From the NCBI GenBank assembly GCA_017629095.1, contig JAGBXW010000006.1, positions 98,995 to 133,840 on the forward strand: 34,846 nucleotides of DNA. The letters are read 5' to 3'. A program made the translations under genes and the position numbers. The notes beneath the pieces are model-generated. The model was given only the letters and a program-made list of their open reading frames with translations, did no database searches and was not told where the DNA came from. The stretch comes from Treponema sp. GTDB taxonomy: Bacteria > Spirochaetota > Spirochaetia > Treponematales > Treponemataceae. This document shows, piece by piece, positions 15,385-23,951 of the stretch (the first letter of the stretch is position 1; every line of letters begins with the position of its first letter).

Positions 15385-16147
15385 GTTACAACAAGTTTCC
15401 TTTGCTTATCCTTCCCGCCATCCGCTTTTCCAGGATTTCACCCTGAGCTTTCCAGAGGGAAAAATCACCACAATCCTTGGTTCTAACGGCAGTGGAAAAA
15501 GTACCTTGCTAAAGCTGGCAGCACGATTGCTAACTCCTCAGCAGGGACAGGTGTTGCTGGATGGAAAGGATTTACACTCTATGAAGTCAAAGGAGGTGGC
15601 AAAGCGGATTTCCCTCCTCCATCAGAATAATTTTCCTCCAGAAATTACTGTGGCCACCTTGGTGTCCTATGGTCGCTATCCCTACCATAAATATGGTCAA
15701 AGCTTTACCCAACAGGATCACGAGGCCGTGGAAAAGGCCCTGAGTCAGGTGCAACTCCATGACCTTCGCAATAGCCTGTTGACCCGCCTTTCTGGTGGAC
15801 AACGGCAGCGGGCATTTATCGCCATGGCACTGGCCCAAGACACAGACATTGTGTTTTTGGACGAGCCCACAACCTATCTTGACATCAATATTCGGCTAGA
15901 ATTGATGGAGCTGGTTCGATTCCTCAATGGCCAGGGAAAGACCATTATCATGGTGCTCCACGATTTGAACCTTGCCTTGGAGAACTCCCACAATATTGTT
16001 TTGCTGGAACGGGGTAAGCTTTACGCAGAAGGAAGCCCAGACCAAGTGATTGAAACAGGTCTCTTGGACAAGGTTTTTAACATCAAAACCCACGTGTTCC
16101 ACAAGGATGGAAAAACCTTTCACCACTTTAGTCGTCAAAAGTCATAA
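15377..16147 (+). CDS. ABC importer ATPase (FecE/BtuD/HmuV type)
   Basis: 256 aa. Walker A GSNGSGKST (35-43), ABC signature LSGGQRQR (138-145), Walker B IVFLDEP (158-164) followed by the D-loop TTYLD, and H-loop VLHDLN are all intact. An AGGAG site lies in the end of the permease gene. It energises the permease and ends the operon 3 nt before a strong hairpin terminator. Confidence 0.95.
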   Translation: MIELQQVSFAYPSRHPLFQDFTLSFPEGKITTILGSNGSGKSTLLKLAARLLTPQQGQVLLDGKDLHSMKSKEVAKRISLLHQNNFPPEITVATLVSYGRYPYHKYGQSFTQQDHEAVEKALSQVQLHDLRNSLLTRLSGGQRQRAFIAMALAQDTDIVFLDEPTTYLDINIRLELMELVRFLNGQGKTIIMVLHDLNLALENSHNIVLLERGKLYAEGSPDQVIETGLLDKVFNIKTHVFHKDGKTFHHFSRQKS

Positions 16148-16150
16148 AAA

Positions 16151-16183
16151 AACACCCCTGAAGTTCTTCAGGGGTGTTTTTTT
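16151..16183. terminator. bidirectional Rho-independent terminator
   Basis: 12-bp perfect stem AACACCCCTGAA / TTCAGGGGTGTT with loop GTTC, preceded by an A-run (16146-16152) and followed by T7. It ends the importer operon (+) and can also serve the convergent NHL-VWA gene (-) that stops at 16220. Confidence 0.95.
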
Positions 16184-16219
16184 ATTCATTCAAGATGTAA
16201 TTTCAAATCAATCAATACT

Positions 16220-18268
16220 CTATTCCAATGGAGCGTAATAGCCAATCTCATCACGACCAGAGCGGTTCAAAAGATAGGCTTCGACTTCCAAGGGAAGATA
16301 ATCCTTTCCAAAGTTAGTGTTCAATGAAGAGGTATAAGACAGGCGATAGGAACCATTAGGAGTGGCAACCACTTCCTTTACCACACCAGTTAAACCTTCG
16401 GGACGATACACAAACAAGGTGTCTCCATCAGTAGCTTCAGTCATATAGATAATTTCTTCTGGCAACACGTTCTGGGTTAAGTTTACGGTATAGAAGGAAA
16501 TATCATTGTTGTTAAAATAAGATACCATGTCGGACAAGCCATAGGTTAAAAAGGATGAATGGGTCAAGTTTGAGGCACCAGTCAAATAGATGATAGCTCG
16601 CTTTTTCTCTCCGTTCACCAAAGTATTTCCAGCCAAACGGAGTGCTAGGTCTGTGGTACAATCGGCAGAAACTGGAGTTTTCAGAGCCTTTACGGTAAAA
16701 TCACCTAAATTATTTGGAGCACCGGAATATTCTGTGGTGGGAACACTTCCAGATGAAACTACTGTTAAAGAGCCCTTTCCTTCCATGCTACCAGCAATTT
16801 CCTTCAATGCTGTTTCCAGAGCCTCGTTATACTGGCTTGTCTGTACAGAACGGTCAAGTACAACTACAATGTCACATACATCATTGGAATAGGCTGAACC
16901 TTCCAGCTTTTGGGCAGTGACGGGAATGCCATTTTCTGTCATATAAAAGTTTTCTGCCTTCAATCCCACTACAGGCTGTCGCTGACGATTCTCTACCTTG
17001 ATTTCCACTGTAACGGCAGGGAATTTATCTGCGTTTATTCGCTCAATCTGAACGAAAAGACCTCCAACTAACTCTGTCATCTTGGACAAGACGTAAACTT
17101 CGTTGGAAACAAAATCTGTGGCCAAAATATTACCGTTTACGTCAGGCTGGGCACAAATGATTCTAGAAGGAGCACTTCCTGTACGGCCATTTTCAAAAAC
17201 GGCACCGGTGGACAAATCTACAGAACAGATTCTATTTCCGTCGCTTACTACAATATGGTCATCACTGAGACGAAGGGATTCTGGACGATTAAAGGTTTTT
17301 TCTGGCACCAACATTCCTGTGTAGTTTCCAGAACGGTCGAAGGAGTAAATGGCTCCCTTTACAGCATCAGCAACATATACCATGTCAGAGAAAATGCAGA
17401 TTCCTGTGGGAGCGATAAATCCAGGAAAGCTTCCAGTTTTCTTTCCAAAATTAAACAGAGGATTTCCATCCTTATCAAAAACAGAAACACGGGCATTACC
17501 AAAATCTGTTACATAAAGATTTTCTGAGGAATCTAAGGCCATGTACTGAGGCCCCACAAATTGTCCTAGTCCTACCCCCTTGGAACCAATGGTACCCTTG
17601 TAATTTCCCCTGCTGTCGAGGACTGCAATTCTATCTCCAGCATATTCAGAAACAAGGAGGGTTCCATCACTCTTTCTAATGATATCCATGGGGCGGTCAA
17701 AGCCCTGGAGGGGACCTCTCACACGATTGATGATAAATCCGTTGATATCCATCAAGAGAAGTTCGTTGGAACCATAGGCCAAGATCCAGTTTGTTCCGTT
17801 GTCATTGGCAAGAACTGCAGAAGGCTGGCTAAAAATCAAATTACCGTTTACTAAGCCAGGATAATTTCCTGCCTCTGCAAATTGGCTGGAAACAAGGGAG
17901 GTTTTTCCAGAAACTCTCCGTTCACGAATAATTTCGATTCTGTTGGCAAGAAGCATTCCACCGTAGTCTGCATCGGAGGCAATCTGCCAATGCTGCAGGG
18001 CCACGTCCTCCATTCCTGCTCGGTAATAGGCCCTACCCAACCAGTCAAGAATCAAGTTTTCTGTAGGCAGGTATGACAAGGCCTTTTCAAACAAGAGGAT
18101 GGCATCGTTGTAGGCACCTCGATAATAGGAATAGACTCCACGACGAAATTCTTCTTCTGCAAAAAGGGAATCAGCTGTTTCCACTGTCACTGACTTAAAA
18201 TCAGAGGAAAAAAGCGTACAAATACTGATGGATACGAATACTGCCAATGCAAGATGCAGTTTTTTCAT
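16220..18268 (-). CDS. secreted TPR-NHL-VWA protein, unknown function
   Basis: 682 aa. Signal peptide at residues 1-21 (LALAVFVSISICTLFSS). Residues about 40-110 are TPR-like helices (FRRGVYSYYRGAYNDAILLFEKAL). Residues about 145-400 form an NHL/six-bladed beta-propeller (repeats such as GQFVGPQYMALDSSENLYVTDFGNARVSVF in sense, each with a DSxGNxYVTD-like core). Residues about 415-460 resemble the beta domain preceding VWA modules (FYMTENGIPV). Residues about 464-640 are a VWA-like domain whose MIDAS start reads D472-R-S474-V-Q476, so the third residue of DxSxS is lost and metal binding is doubtful. Treponemes have similar secreted proteins near their V-ATPase genes, from memory. Probably a periplasmic or surface scaffold. 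Starts directly at the stop of the TPR gene (TAA-ATG), with GGGAGGA as ribosome site. Confidence 0.85.
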   Translation of the reverse strand: MKKLHLALAVFVSISICTLFSSDFKSVTVETADSLFAEEEFRRGVYSYYRGAYNDAILLFEKALSYLPTENLILDWLGRAYYRAGMEDVALQHWQIASDADYGGMLLANRIEIIRERRVSGKTSLVSSQFAEAGNYPGLVNGNLIFSQPSAVLANDNGTNWILAYGSNELLLMDINGFIINRVRGPLQGFDRPMDIIRKSDGTLLVSEYAGDRIAVLDSRGNYKGTIGSKGVGLGQFVGPQYMALDSSENLYVTDFGNARVSVFDKDGNPLFNFGKKTGSFPGFIAPTGICIFSDMVYVADAVKGAIYSFDRSGNYTGMLVPEKTFNRPESLRLSDDHIVVSDGNRICSVDLSTGAVFENGRTGSAPSRIICAQPDVNGNILATDFVSNEVYVLSKMTELVGGLFVQIERINADKFPAVTVEIKVENRQRQPVVGLKAENFYMTENGIPVTAQKLEGSAYSNDVCDIVVVLDRSVQTSQYNEALETALKEIAGSMEGKGSLTVVSSGSVPTTEYSGAPNNLGDFTVKALKTPVSADCTTDLALRLAGNTLVNGEKKRAIIYLTGASNLTHSSFLTYGLSDMVSYFNNNDISFYTVNLTQNVLPEEIIYMTEATDGDTLFVYRPEGLTGVVKEVVATPNGSYRLSYTSSLNTNFGKDYLPLEVEAYLLNRSGRDEIGYYAPLE

Positions 18269-18976
18269 TTATTTTCCTCCCGATGCCGAATTTTCTCGGC
18301 TTGCTTGAATCATCTTTAGGTGTTCGAGAATTTCTTCGTTGTTTTCATCCTTCTCTTGAGCTTTCCGCAAGAAATTCTCAGCTTCTTCTAACAATCCCAA
18401 CTTGTAATACACCCATCCCAAGGTATCTAAACAAGCTGGTGAGTTTGGTGAAATATCTAGGGCCCGCTTGGAAAGCATAAGGGCTCTGGTCAAGTCCTTG
18501 TTGAGACAGGCCAAAACATAGCCTAAACCGTTAAGGGCAGTAATATTCTCTGGCTCCATCTCCAAAACCTTTTCGTACTGCTCTATGGATTTTGTATAGT
18601 CTTGCTGCAACCAAGAAATATAGGCCATAGCGGCATGAACTCCACAGGGATTAAATCCTGTTTCCTTCAAACTCTGCAATTCAAATTCAGCAAGACGGGC
18701 ACGACCTGTAGTTGCATAAATGATGGCCAAAACAAGGCGACATTGCAAAATCCGTTCTTGCTGTATATCATCTCGTGGAATGGTTGTTACAATTTGTTCC
18801 AAGTATAAGAGAGCTTCTTCATAGCGTTTTAACTTCATGTAACAAAGACCGATAAAATAAATCACATCCAAATCATTTGCCTGATCAGCAGACAAAGACT
18901 GAAAAAAATGCAAGGCTTCTGTATATTTTCCTGTCTTATATAAGAGAATACCTTGTGAAATTAACCGTTGATCCAT
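18269..18976 (-). CDS. TPR-repeat protein
   Basis: 235 aa without a signal peptide, so probably cytoplasmic. About five to six tetratricopeptide repeats fill the whole length, e.g. GKYTEALHFFQSL (N-terminal), KRYEEALLYLEQI, QDYTKSIEQYEKVLEMEPEN and GLLEEAENFLRKAQEKDENN. TPRs mediate protein-protein contact and no enzymatic motif is present. AAGGA lies 6 nt before the ATG. It lies between surE (21-nt gap) and the secreted NHL-VWA protein, to which it is joined without any gap, suggesting a shared role. Confidence 0.85.
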   Translation of the reverse strand: MDQRLISQGILLYKTGKYTEALHFFQSLSADQANDLDVIYFIGLCYMKLKRYEEALLYLEQIVTTIPRDDIQQERILQCRLVLAIIYATTGRARLAEFELQSLKETGFNPCGVHAAMAYISWLQQDYTKSIEQYEKVLEMEPENITALNGLGYVLACLNKDLTRALMLSKRALDISPNSPACLDTLGWVYYKLGLLEEAENFLRKAQEKDENNEEILEHLKMIQASRENSASGGK

Positions 18977-18997
18977 TATCTTTCCTTAAGAAAAGCC

Positions 18998-19741
18998 TTA
19001 CAAAATTAATTTTAAACCCTTCTCTTTCATATCATCGGCATCTGTTGGCTGAGCATGAATGCGACCGATAGAAATTAATCCCTGATTTACGGCTGCAAAG
19101 TCACAGTCTCCTCCACCCTCGGTGGTAACTCCCCCTCCTTTAAAAAAGGTATAGGAAGAGCCATCAGGAGCAGTAAAAGTATCGATGGTGTTATTGTATA
19201 TTCTTTTTGAAAGACGGGTAAGTTTCCATCCTGCATAGGAATCTGCTGAAAGGGCATTGATGTTTACAAATACCTCAGGAGAACATAAACTTACCAATTC
19301 CCGTAGATTTTTCCGCACAAAATCTGCCAATGGCTTGAAATTCCATTTGTTGCGATTTTGAAAATTCTCTATGCTCAAGGCAATACCAGGATATCCAGAG
19401 ATTATGGCTTGGCGGGCTGCAGCACAGGTCCCAGAATACACCACGTCAGTACCAAGGTTAGCTCCCTTGTTAATACCAGAAAGAATGGCATCTGGAGGAG
19501 CAGGAAGAATGGTCCTCAGCCCACTAATGACACAATCTACAGGAACACCAGAACAAGAATACCATCGATCCCGCTTCTTGATGATTTGTAGGGAGACATC
19601 CATGGAAATGGCACTGGAAATGGCAGAACGATTTTTGTCTGGAGCAACAACCCAAACCTCATGTTCGGTGGCCAAAGTTTGTGCTAACGTAATAATTCCA
19701 GGGGCATCTATACCATCGTCGTTAGTAATTAAAAGTCGCAT
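18998..19741 (-). CDS. surE: 5'-nucleotidase SurE
   Basis: 247 aa, family length. Metal-dependent phosphatase releasing phosphate from nucleoside 5' and 3' monophosphates and possibly short polyphosphates. Metal ligands: D8-D9 in TNDDGID, S39 (NRSAIS) and N91 (SGINKGANLGTDVVYSGT). The start at 19741 matches the family N-terminus MRLLITNDDG and has GGGGGAG 7 nt upstream; an upstream Met at 19777 would add 12 residues not found in the family. It overlaps the kinase-like gene upstream by 13 bp. Confidence 0.96.
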   Translation of the reverse strand: MRLLITNDDGIDAPGIITLAQTLATEHEVWVVAPDKNRSAISSAISMDVSLQIIKKRDRWYSCSGVPVDCVISGLRTILPAPPDAILSGINKGANLGTDVVYSGTCAAARQAIISGYPGIALSIENFQNRNKWNFKPLADFVRKNLRELVSLCSPEVFVNINALSADSYAGWKLTRLSKRIYNNTIDTFTAPDGSSYTFFKGGGVTTEGGGDCDFAAVNQGLISIGRIHAQPTDADDMKEKGLKLIL

Positions 19742-20904
19742 AAATGAACTCCCCCTGCAGGTTTTACATCGTAGCAAGACGGATGGAAACCAAAGATTCG
19801 TTCGTATTCATATAGTTTTTCCTTGTACAATTCTGCATCCTTCTTTTGGAGTATAGTATAGGTACAGCGTCCAAATCCCTTACCAGTGATTCGAGAACAT
19901 CCGTTGGGATTCCGCACCGTGGTGAGATCAAAATTTTGAACACGCTTTACCAGCCAATCAATTTCTGGACAGGAAATAAGATACAAATCCCGCATAATAT
20001 CTTGGGAACGGCTGACAGTGGTACAGAACAAAGCAAAATCATTAGTTTGTAGGGCTGTTACCGCTTTGAGGATGTATTTATGCTCTAGCATAATGCATTT
20101 AAGGCGACGTCCCATGTCCTCATCCACTACAGACAGCACCTCGTTTATTTCCGTAATGGAATCTTCATATTGCCATCCACCGTAGACGCGACTTTTCCGC
20201 TCCTTCAGTTCACCCAAGAGCAACACGTTTTCTGGCTCCATGACAGAAGCCTCATTCCAGACTGTAACACGGGGAACACGAGCATCTGTTAGCAAAATTG
20301 AAACGTCTTCAAACTGAAAGGGCAAAATATCATAGCTATGGGTGGCATGATCAGTAAGAATACAAGAACCAGACTGAGAATAGATTGCAGCATAAATATC
20401 TGCAATGTAGTTTCCTGTTCCTAAAAAGAGTTTGTTTCCTCGCTCAATGGCCTGCAACATTTGTACTTCTGAACAAGTCGTTCCACACAGGGTCTTTATG
20501 CCAAAGGCAGTTCCCACCTTCATGGCAGTGGTAATGCCAAAGCCCGCAGAGGGAAGAATTTCCGACCAAATGGTAATGTCCATGCCACTGACAGGAAAGC
20601 CCCCAGAGGTAAAGCCATATATCATGGCCTTGACACTATTAGCCCAACGGTCTTCCTTGCGGAATTTAAGATTTGTAAGATTACATCGCTTTCGTTCGTC
20701 CATCTGGACAAAATTAAAACGGACCGTAACATCATCCCTCACTGAAATGGCTACATAGATTGGAAAATTCACAGCCATAGAAAGGGTTTTGTCTTTACAG
20801 AACCAGGAATGCTCCCCGATAAGGTGAAAACGACCAGGTGCGGATACTAAAATATCAGGCTTTTTCCCGTACTCTTGAAGATGTGCTTGTATAACTTCTT
20901 TCAT
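19729..20904 (-). CDS. GHMP-superfamily kinase, galactokinase-like but divergent
   Basis: 391 aa, galactokinase length and overall layout: motif 1 SAPGRFHLIGEH (21-32), WANSVKAMIYGF (87-98), motif 2 ILPSAGFGITTAMKVG (116-131), probable catalytic base D169 in GNYIADIY, and motif 3 TGKGFGRC near the C-terminus. Differences from GalK are clear. The galactose-binding Asp of GEHTDY is replaced (GEHSWF), the ATP-loop GLSSSAAL becomes GFGITTAM, and GxGFGGC has Lys and Arg inserted (GKGFGRC). It may phosphorylate another sugar or have lost activity, so I avoid galK. A GGAAG site lies 9 nt before the start. First gene of the surE-TPR-NHL operon. Confidence 0.8.
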   Translation of the reverse strand: MKEVIQAHLQEYGKKPDILVSAPGRFHLIGEHSWFCKDKTLSMAVNFPIYVAISVRDDVTVRFNFVQMDERKRCNLTNLKFRKEDRWANSVKAMIYGFTSGGFPVSGMDITIWSEILPSAGFGITTAMKVGTAFGIKTLCGTTCSEVQMLQAIERGNKLFLGTGNYIADIYAAIYSQSGSCILTDHATHSYDILPFQFEDVSILLTDARVPRVTVWNEASVMEPENVLLLGELKERKSRVYGGWQYEDSITEINEVLSVVDEDMGRRLKCIMLEHKYILKAVTALQTNDFALFCTTVSRSQDIMRDLYLISCPEIDWLVKRVQNFDLTTVRNPNGCSRITGKGFGRCTYTILQKKDAELYKEKLYEYERIFGFHPSCYDVKPAGGVHLCDF

Positions 20905-20930
20905 TCAGTAATGCTTCCGATTATTGGTTA

Positions 20931-20951
20931 TTCACGGATGTACATCGTGAA
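20931..20951. promoter_or_regulatory. near-palindrome in the divergent kinase/lnt region, candidate operator
   Basis: A perfect 10-bp palindrome GATGTACATC (20937-20946) is flanked by TTCAC (20931-20935) and GTGAA (20947-20951), with one extra G at 20936. It lies 3 bp upstream of the lnt -35 box and within the upstream region of the opposite gene. It does not resemble a BirA or BioR site that I know. Confidence 0.4.
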
Positions 20952-20954
20952 ATC

Positions 20955-20986
20955 TTGCACTAAGTACAATATATTGATAATATAAT
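20955..20986 (+). promoter_or_regulatory. promoter of lnt-bioY-ecfA-ecfT
   Basis: TTGCAC (20955-20960) with TAATAT (20978-20983) at 17 nt, or with the perfect TATAAT (20981-20986) at 20 nt. TATAAT ends 6 nt before the lnt ATG at 20993, so transcription would begin at or beside the start codon. Confidence 0.5.
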
Positions 20987-20992
20987 AATACA

Positions 20993-22612
20993 ATGAACAG
21001 AATTTTACAAGTTTTTTATATATTTTTTTCCGCAATAATTTTTTCCCTTGCTATTCAAAACGAATTTCTGCCATTTGGATCTCCATTTTTAGGTCTTTTT
21101 GCCCTTGTTCCCCTGTATCTTGCCATAATAAATAGCTCCTCTTATTTGGAATCAGCCCTGCTTACCGGCTTGCAAACATTTTTAGTTCATCTCATGTCTA
21201 GCTTCTGGTTAGGATTTTTTAGGGATTTTGCCATCTTTACCCTAGGAGCATCTGCTTTGGGAACAGGTGTCATTGGCCTTGTCTTTGGTTGCTATCTTCA
21301 CTATTTTGTAGGACGAAAAAAATCAGGCTCCTTGGTAGATGTAAAAACATATTTTCATCCAGCCCTCTTTTTTGCCTGCATCTGGACCTTGTATGAATGG
21401 GCAAAATCCACTGGTTTTTTGGCCTATCCTTGGGGCACTTTGATTATGACCTCCTACAAGTGGAAGCTGCTGACCCAGATTGTAGACATAACTGGTACTT
21501 GGGGATTAAGCTTTCTTTTTTCTCTTTTTGGTGCCTTGGTGGCAGAAGGAATCTACCTGCTTTCATCTTCAGGTACAGGAAACAATAGCAGACAGTTTTT
21601 CCAGTACCGTCAGCTGTCAGCCTGCTGTATGGCTTTTTTTGTTATTTCTGTAGCATACGGAGCTTGGCAGTTGAACAAGGAGCTTGTACCGGTAAAGCAG
21701 ATGGAAACAGTTATGGTACAACAAAATATCGATTCATGGGTGGTGGGTAGTGACCAGCAGCCTATTCAAATTTCTCAAGAATTAACTGATGCCGCTGTGG
21801 AAGATTGTGTGGAAGTTACAGGAGCAAAGCCTGATTTGGTGGTATGGAGTGAGTCGGTACTTTCCTATTCCTTCCCAGAATCAGAGTTCTACTACCACAC
21901 CTCCCCAGACTCTCGGCCCCTTATTCCCTACATCAGAGAAATGGATGTTCCATTTGTTATTGGTGGGGCTGCCACTGTAGACAGAGCCAAACGAATGTAC
22001 TCAAATGCTGCATTGTTCTTTGACCACGCTGGTGAATATCAGGGCTACTACGGCAAGATGCAGCTGGTGCCCTTTGCAGAGGTGATTCCCGGAGCCCAGT
22101 ATGAGTGGGTGCGGAAATTACTAGATGCCATTGTAGGGTTTTCCAGTGGTTGGACACCAGGTACAGAACTGACTCTTTTCAATGTGCCACTGAAAACAGG
22201 TGGTGATGTTACCATCAGCATTCCCATTTGCTTTGAGGATGCCTTTCCCATGGTGTGCCGTGCTTTATTCAAAGCTGGCAGTGAAATTTTTGTAAACATC
22301 ACCAACGATTCTTGGTCCATGACCAATTCTGCAGAATACCAGCACTTCGCTATTGCCTCCTTTCGTGCAATGGAATTTCGTACAACCCTCATTCGCTCCA
22401 CTAACTCAGGGTATTCCGTGGTGGTAAATCCCAAGGGACAGGTGATTGCAGATATGCCACTTTTTGAAGAAACATCATTGTACACCTCTGTTCCCATCTA
22501 CCAACGAACAATGACGGTGTATTGTCTGTTTGGCAATTGGCTTCCAGCCCTCTGCTTTATTCTTGCCCTTGGACAAGTGATAGCAAGGGAAAAGACAGGG
22601 AGAAAACAATGA
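20993..22612 (+). CDS. lnt: apolipoprotein N-acyltransferase
   Basis: Adds the third acyl chain to the N-terminal Cys of lipoproteins in the inner membrane. 539 aa. About seven membrane segments lie within residues 1-225, including the family stretch WTLYEWAKSTGFLAYPWG (131-148). The nitrilase-type domain (about 235-500) carries the catalytic triad E287 (VVWSES), K355 (YGKMQLVPFAE) and C413 (PICFEDAF). A final membrane segment lies near residues 510-530. The window encodes at least one predicted lipoprotein substrate (3773-4504). No ribosome site is seen. It overlaps bioY by 4 bp (ATGA), so lnt leads the biotin import genes. Confidence 0.97.
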   Translation: MNRILQVFYIFFSAIIFSLAIQNEFLPFGSPFLGLFALVPLYLAIINSSSYLESALLTGLQTFLVHLMSSFWLGFFRDFAIFTLGASALGTGVIGLVFGCYLHYFVGRKKSGSLVDVKTYFHPALFFACIWTLYEWAKSTGFLAYPWGTLIMTSYKWKLLTQIVDITGTWGLSFLFSLFGALVAEGIYLLSSSGTGNNSRQFFQYRQLSACCMAFFVISVAYGAWQLNKELVPVKQMETVMVQQNIDSWVVGSDQQPIQISQELTDAAVEDCVEVTGAKPDLVVWSESVLSYSFPESEFYYHTSPDSRPLIPYIREMDVPFVIGGAATVDRAKRMYSNAALFFDHAGEYQGYYGKMQLVPFAEVIPGAQYEWVRKLLDAIVGFSSGWTPGTELTLFNVPLKTGGDVTISIPICFEDAFPMVCRALFKAGSEIFVNITNDSWSMTNSAEYQHFAIASFRAMEFRTTLIRSTNSGYSVVVNPKGQVIADMPLFEETSLYTSVPIYQRTMTVYCLFGNWLPALCFILALGQVIAREKTGRKQ

Positions 22613-23199
22613 AAAAAACATCTCGTAGCTCAGTTTTCATGGCCATGTATGCCGCAATCATCTGTGTAACAGGTTTTATTTCCATTCCGCTGGGGCCAAT
22701 TCCCATGGTGTTGCAAAACATTGTGGCCATTTCTGCTGGCCTTGTCTTTGGACTTCCCCAAGGGGCTGCCGCCGTGGGAATGTTTTTGGCAGTGGGAACC
22801 TTGGGTTTACCTGTTTTTTCTGGTGCCCGTAGTGGTATTGCCATTTTAAATGGGCCCACCGGTGGTTTTTTAATTGGCTATTTTGTGGGAGCCCTCATTG
22901 CAGGGGCCATTGCCACAACGCCCAAGGCAGAAGAAAAGGCTTTTGCAAGAGAAAACCTTTTTCGGCTGGCACGGGGAGCCATTGCTGGGCTTGGTTTTAC
23001 CTATTTGATTGGTATACTTAATTTTAGACGTGTTACAGGAACAAGCTTTTCCCAAGCCATTTCCCTCTGTGTCATTCCCTTCCTTATTCCAGACCTTATC
23101 AAGATTTGTGTCTTCCTTCCTGTTGTAGCCCGACTCCGTCCTGTAATTGCTCGACTCATGGATCATGATCAAGAACAGGGAGATGAATCACTTTCATGA
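22609..23199 (+). CDS. bioY: BioY, biotin-binding S component of an ECF importer
   Basis: 196 aa, about six transmembrane helices, the expected size. Family stretches: the IPLGPIPMVLQNI block near residues 25-37 and the GLPVFSGARSGI...GPTGGFLIGY block at about 65-90, the latter contributing to the biotin site. The ATG at 22609 lies in the lnt stop codon (ATGA) and has AGGGAG upstream; upstream in-frame starts fall inside lnt and are rejected. It binds biotin and hands it through the EcfT/EcfA proteins encoded next. Confidence 0.96.
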   Translation: MKKTSRSSVFMAMYAAIICVTGFISIPLGPIPMVLQNIVAISAGLVFGLPQGAAAVGMFLAVGTLGLPVFSGARSGIAILNGPTGGFLIGYFVGALIAGAIATTPKAEEKAFARENLFRLARGAIAGLGFTYLIGILNFRRVTGTSFSQAISLCVIPFLIPDLIKICVFLPVVARLRPVIARLMDHDQEQGDESLS

Positions 23200-23951
23200 C
23201 CACCAACCAGGACACTATTCTTTTGCTGGAAGGAATTACAAAGAAATTTCCCCTGTGTACCGATTCCAATGAAGCAAAATCCTATTTTTATGCATTGAAT
23301 GATGTGAATCTGTCCCTAAAGAAAAATGACTTTGTAGTTTTAGGCGGTGCCAATGGTTCTGGAAAGAGCCTGCTCATGACCATCATTGCTGGCCTTGTAA
23401 AACCAAGTGCAGGAAAGATTCGGAAAAACAGCTCTGTGGGCTTGGTGTTTCAAAATCCAGACGTACAAATTCTTGGAGAAACCCCCTGGGAAGATGTATT
23501 GATTGGTCCTAAAAACAAGGGGCTCAAGGGGGAGCAGCTCCATTCTTTGGGCACCAAAGCCCTGGAACAAGTGGGGCTTATAGAAAAAGCTCATTTCCCA
23601 GCCCGTAGCCTTTCTGGTGGAGAAAAACGGCGATTGGCCACTGCAGGAATCCTTGCTTTAGAGCGGGAACTCATTATTTTTGATGAACCCTTTGCAAACC
23701 TTGATTATCCTGGAGTTCAACACATTAACAGGCTTTTGATCCAGCTTCATCAAGAGGGAAAAACCATTGTGGTCTTAACCCATGAGCTGGAAAAATGCCT
23801 TGGTCTTGCCACAAGATTTATGGTGTTGTATCGTGGACAACTAGTTTTTGATGGCAGGCCACAAGAAGGCTTGCAGCAAAACCTTGAATCCTGGGCCATC
23901 CGCAATCCCCTTAGACAATACAAAACGCTGGATGACTTGCTATGGAACTAA
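23196..23951 (+). CDS. ECF importer ATPase (BioM/EcfA)
   Basis: 251 aa ABC ATPase. Walker A GGANGSGKS (50-58), Q-loop VFQNPDVQI (84-92, typical of the ECF family), signature LSGGEKRR (139-146), Walker B IIFDEPFANLD (160-170) and H-loop LTHELEK. Starts with a 4-bp overlap with bioY (ATGA). Only one EcfA gene is present, so a homodimer is expected, as in BioMNY systems. Confidence 0.95.
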   Translation: MTTNQDTILLLEGITKKFPLCTDSNEAKSYFYALNDVNLSLKKNDFVVLGGANGSGKSLLMTIIAGLVKPSAGKIRKNSSVGLVFQNPDVQILGETPWEDVLIGPKNKGLKGEQLHSLGTKALEQVGLIEKAHFPARSLSGGEKRRLATAGILALERELIIFDEPFANLDYPGVQHINRLLIQLHQEGKTIVVLTHELEKCLGLATRFMVLYRGQLVFDGRPQEGLQQNLESWAIRNPLRQYKTLDDLLWN

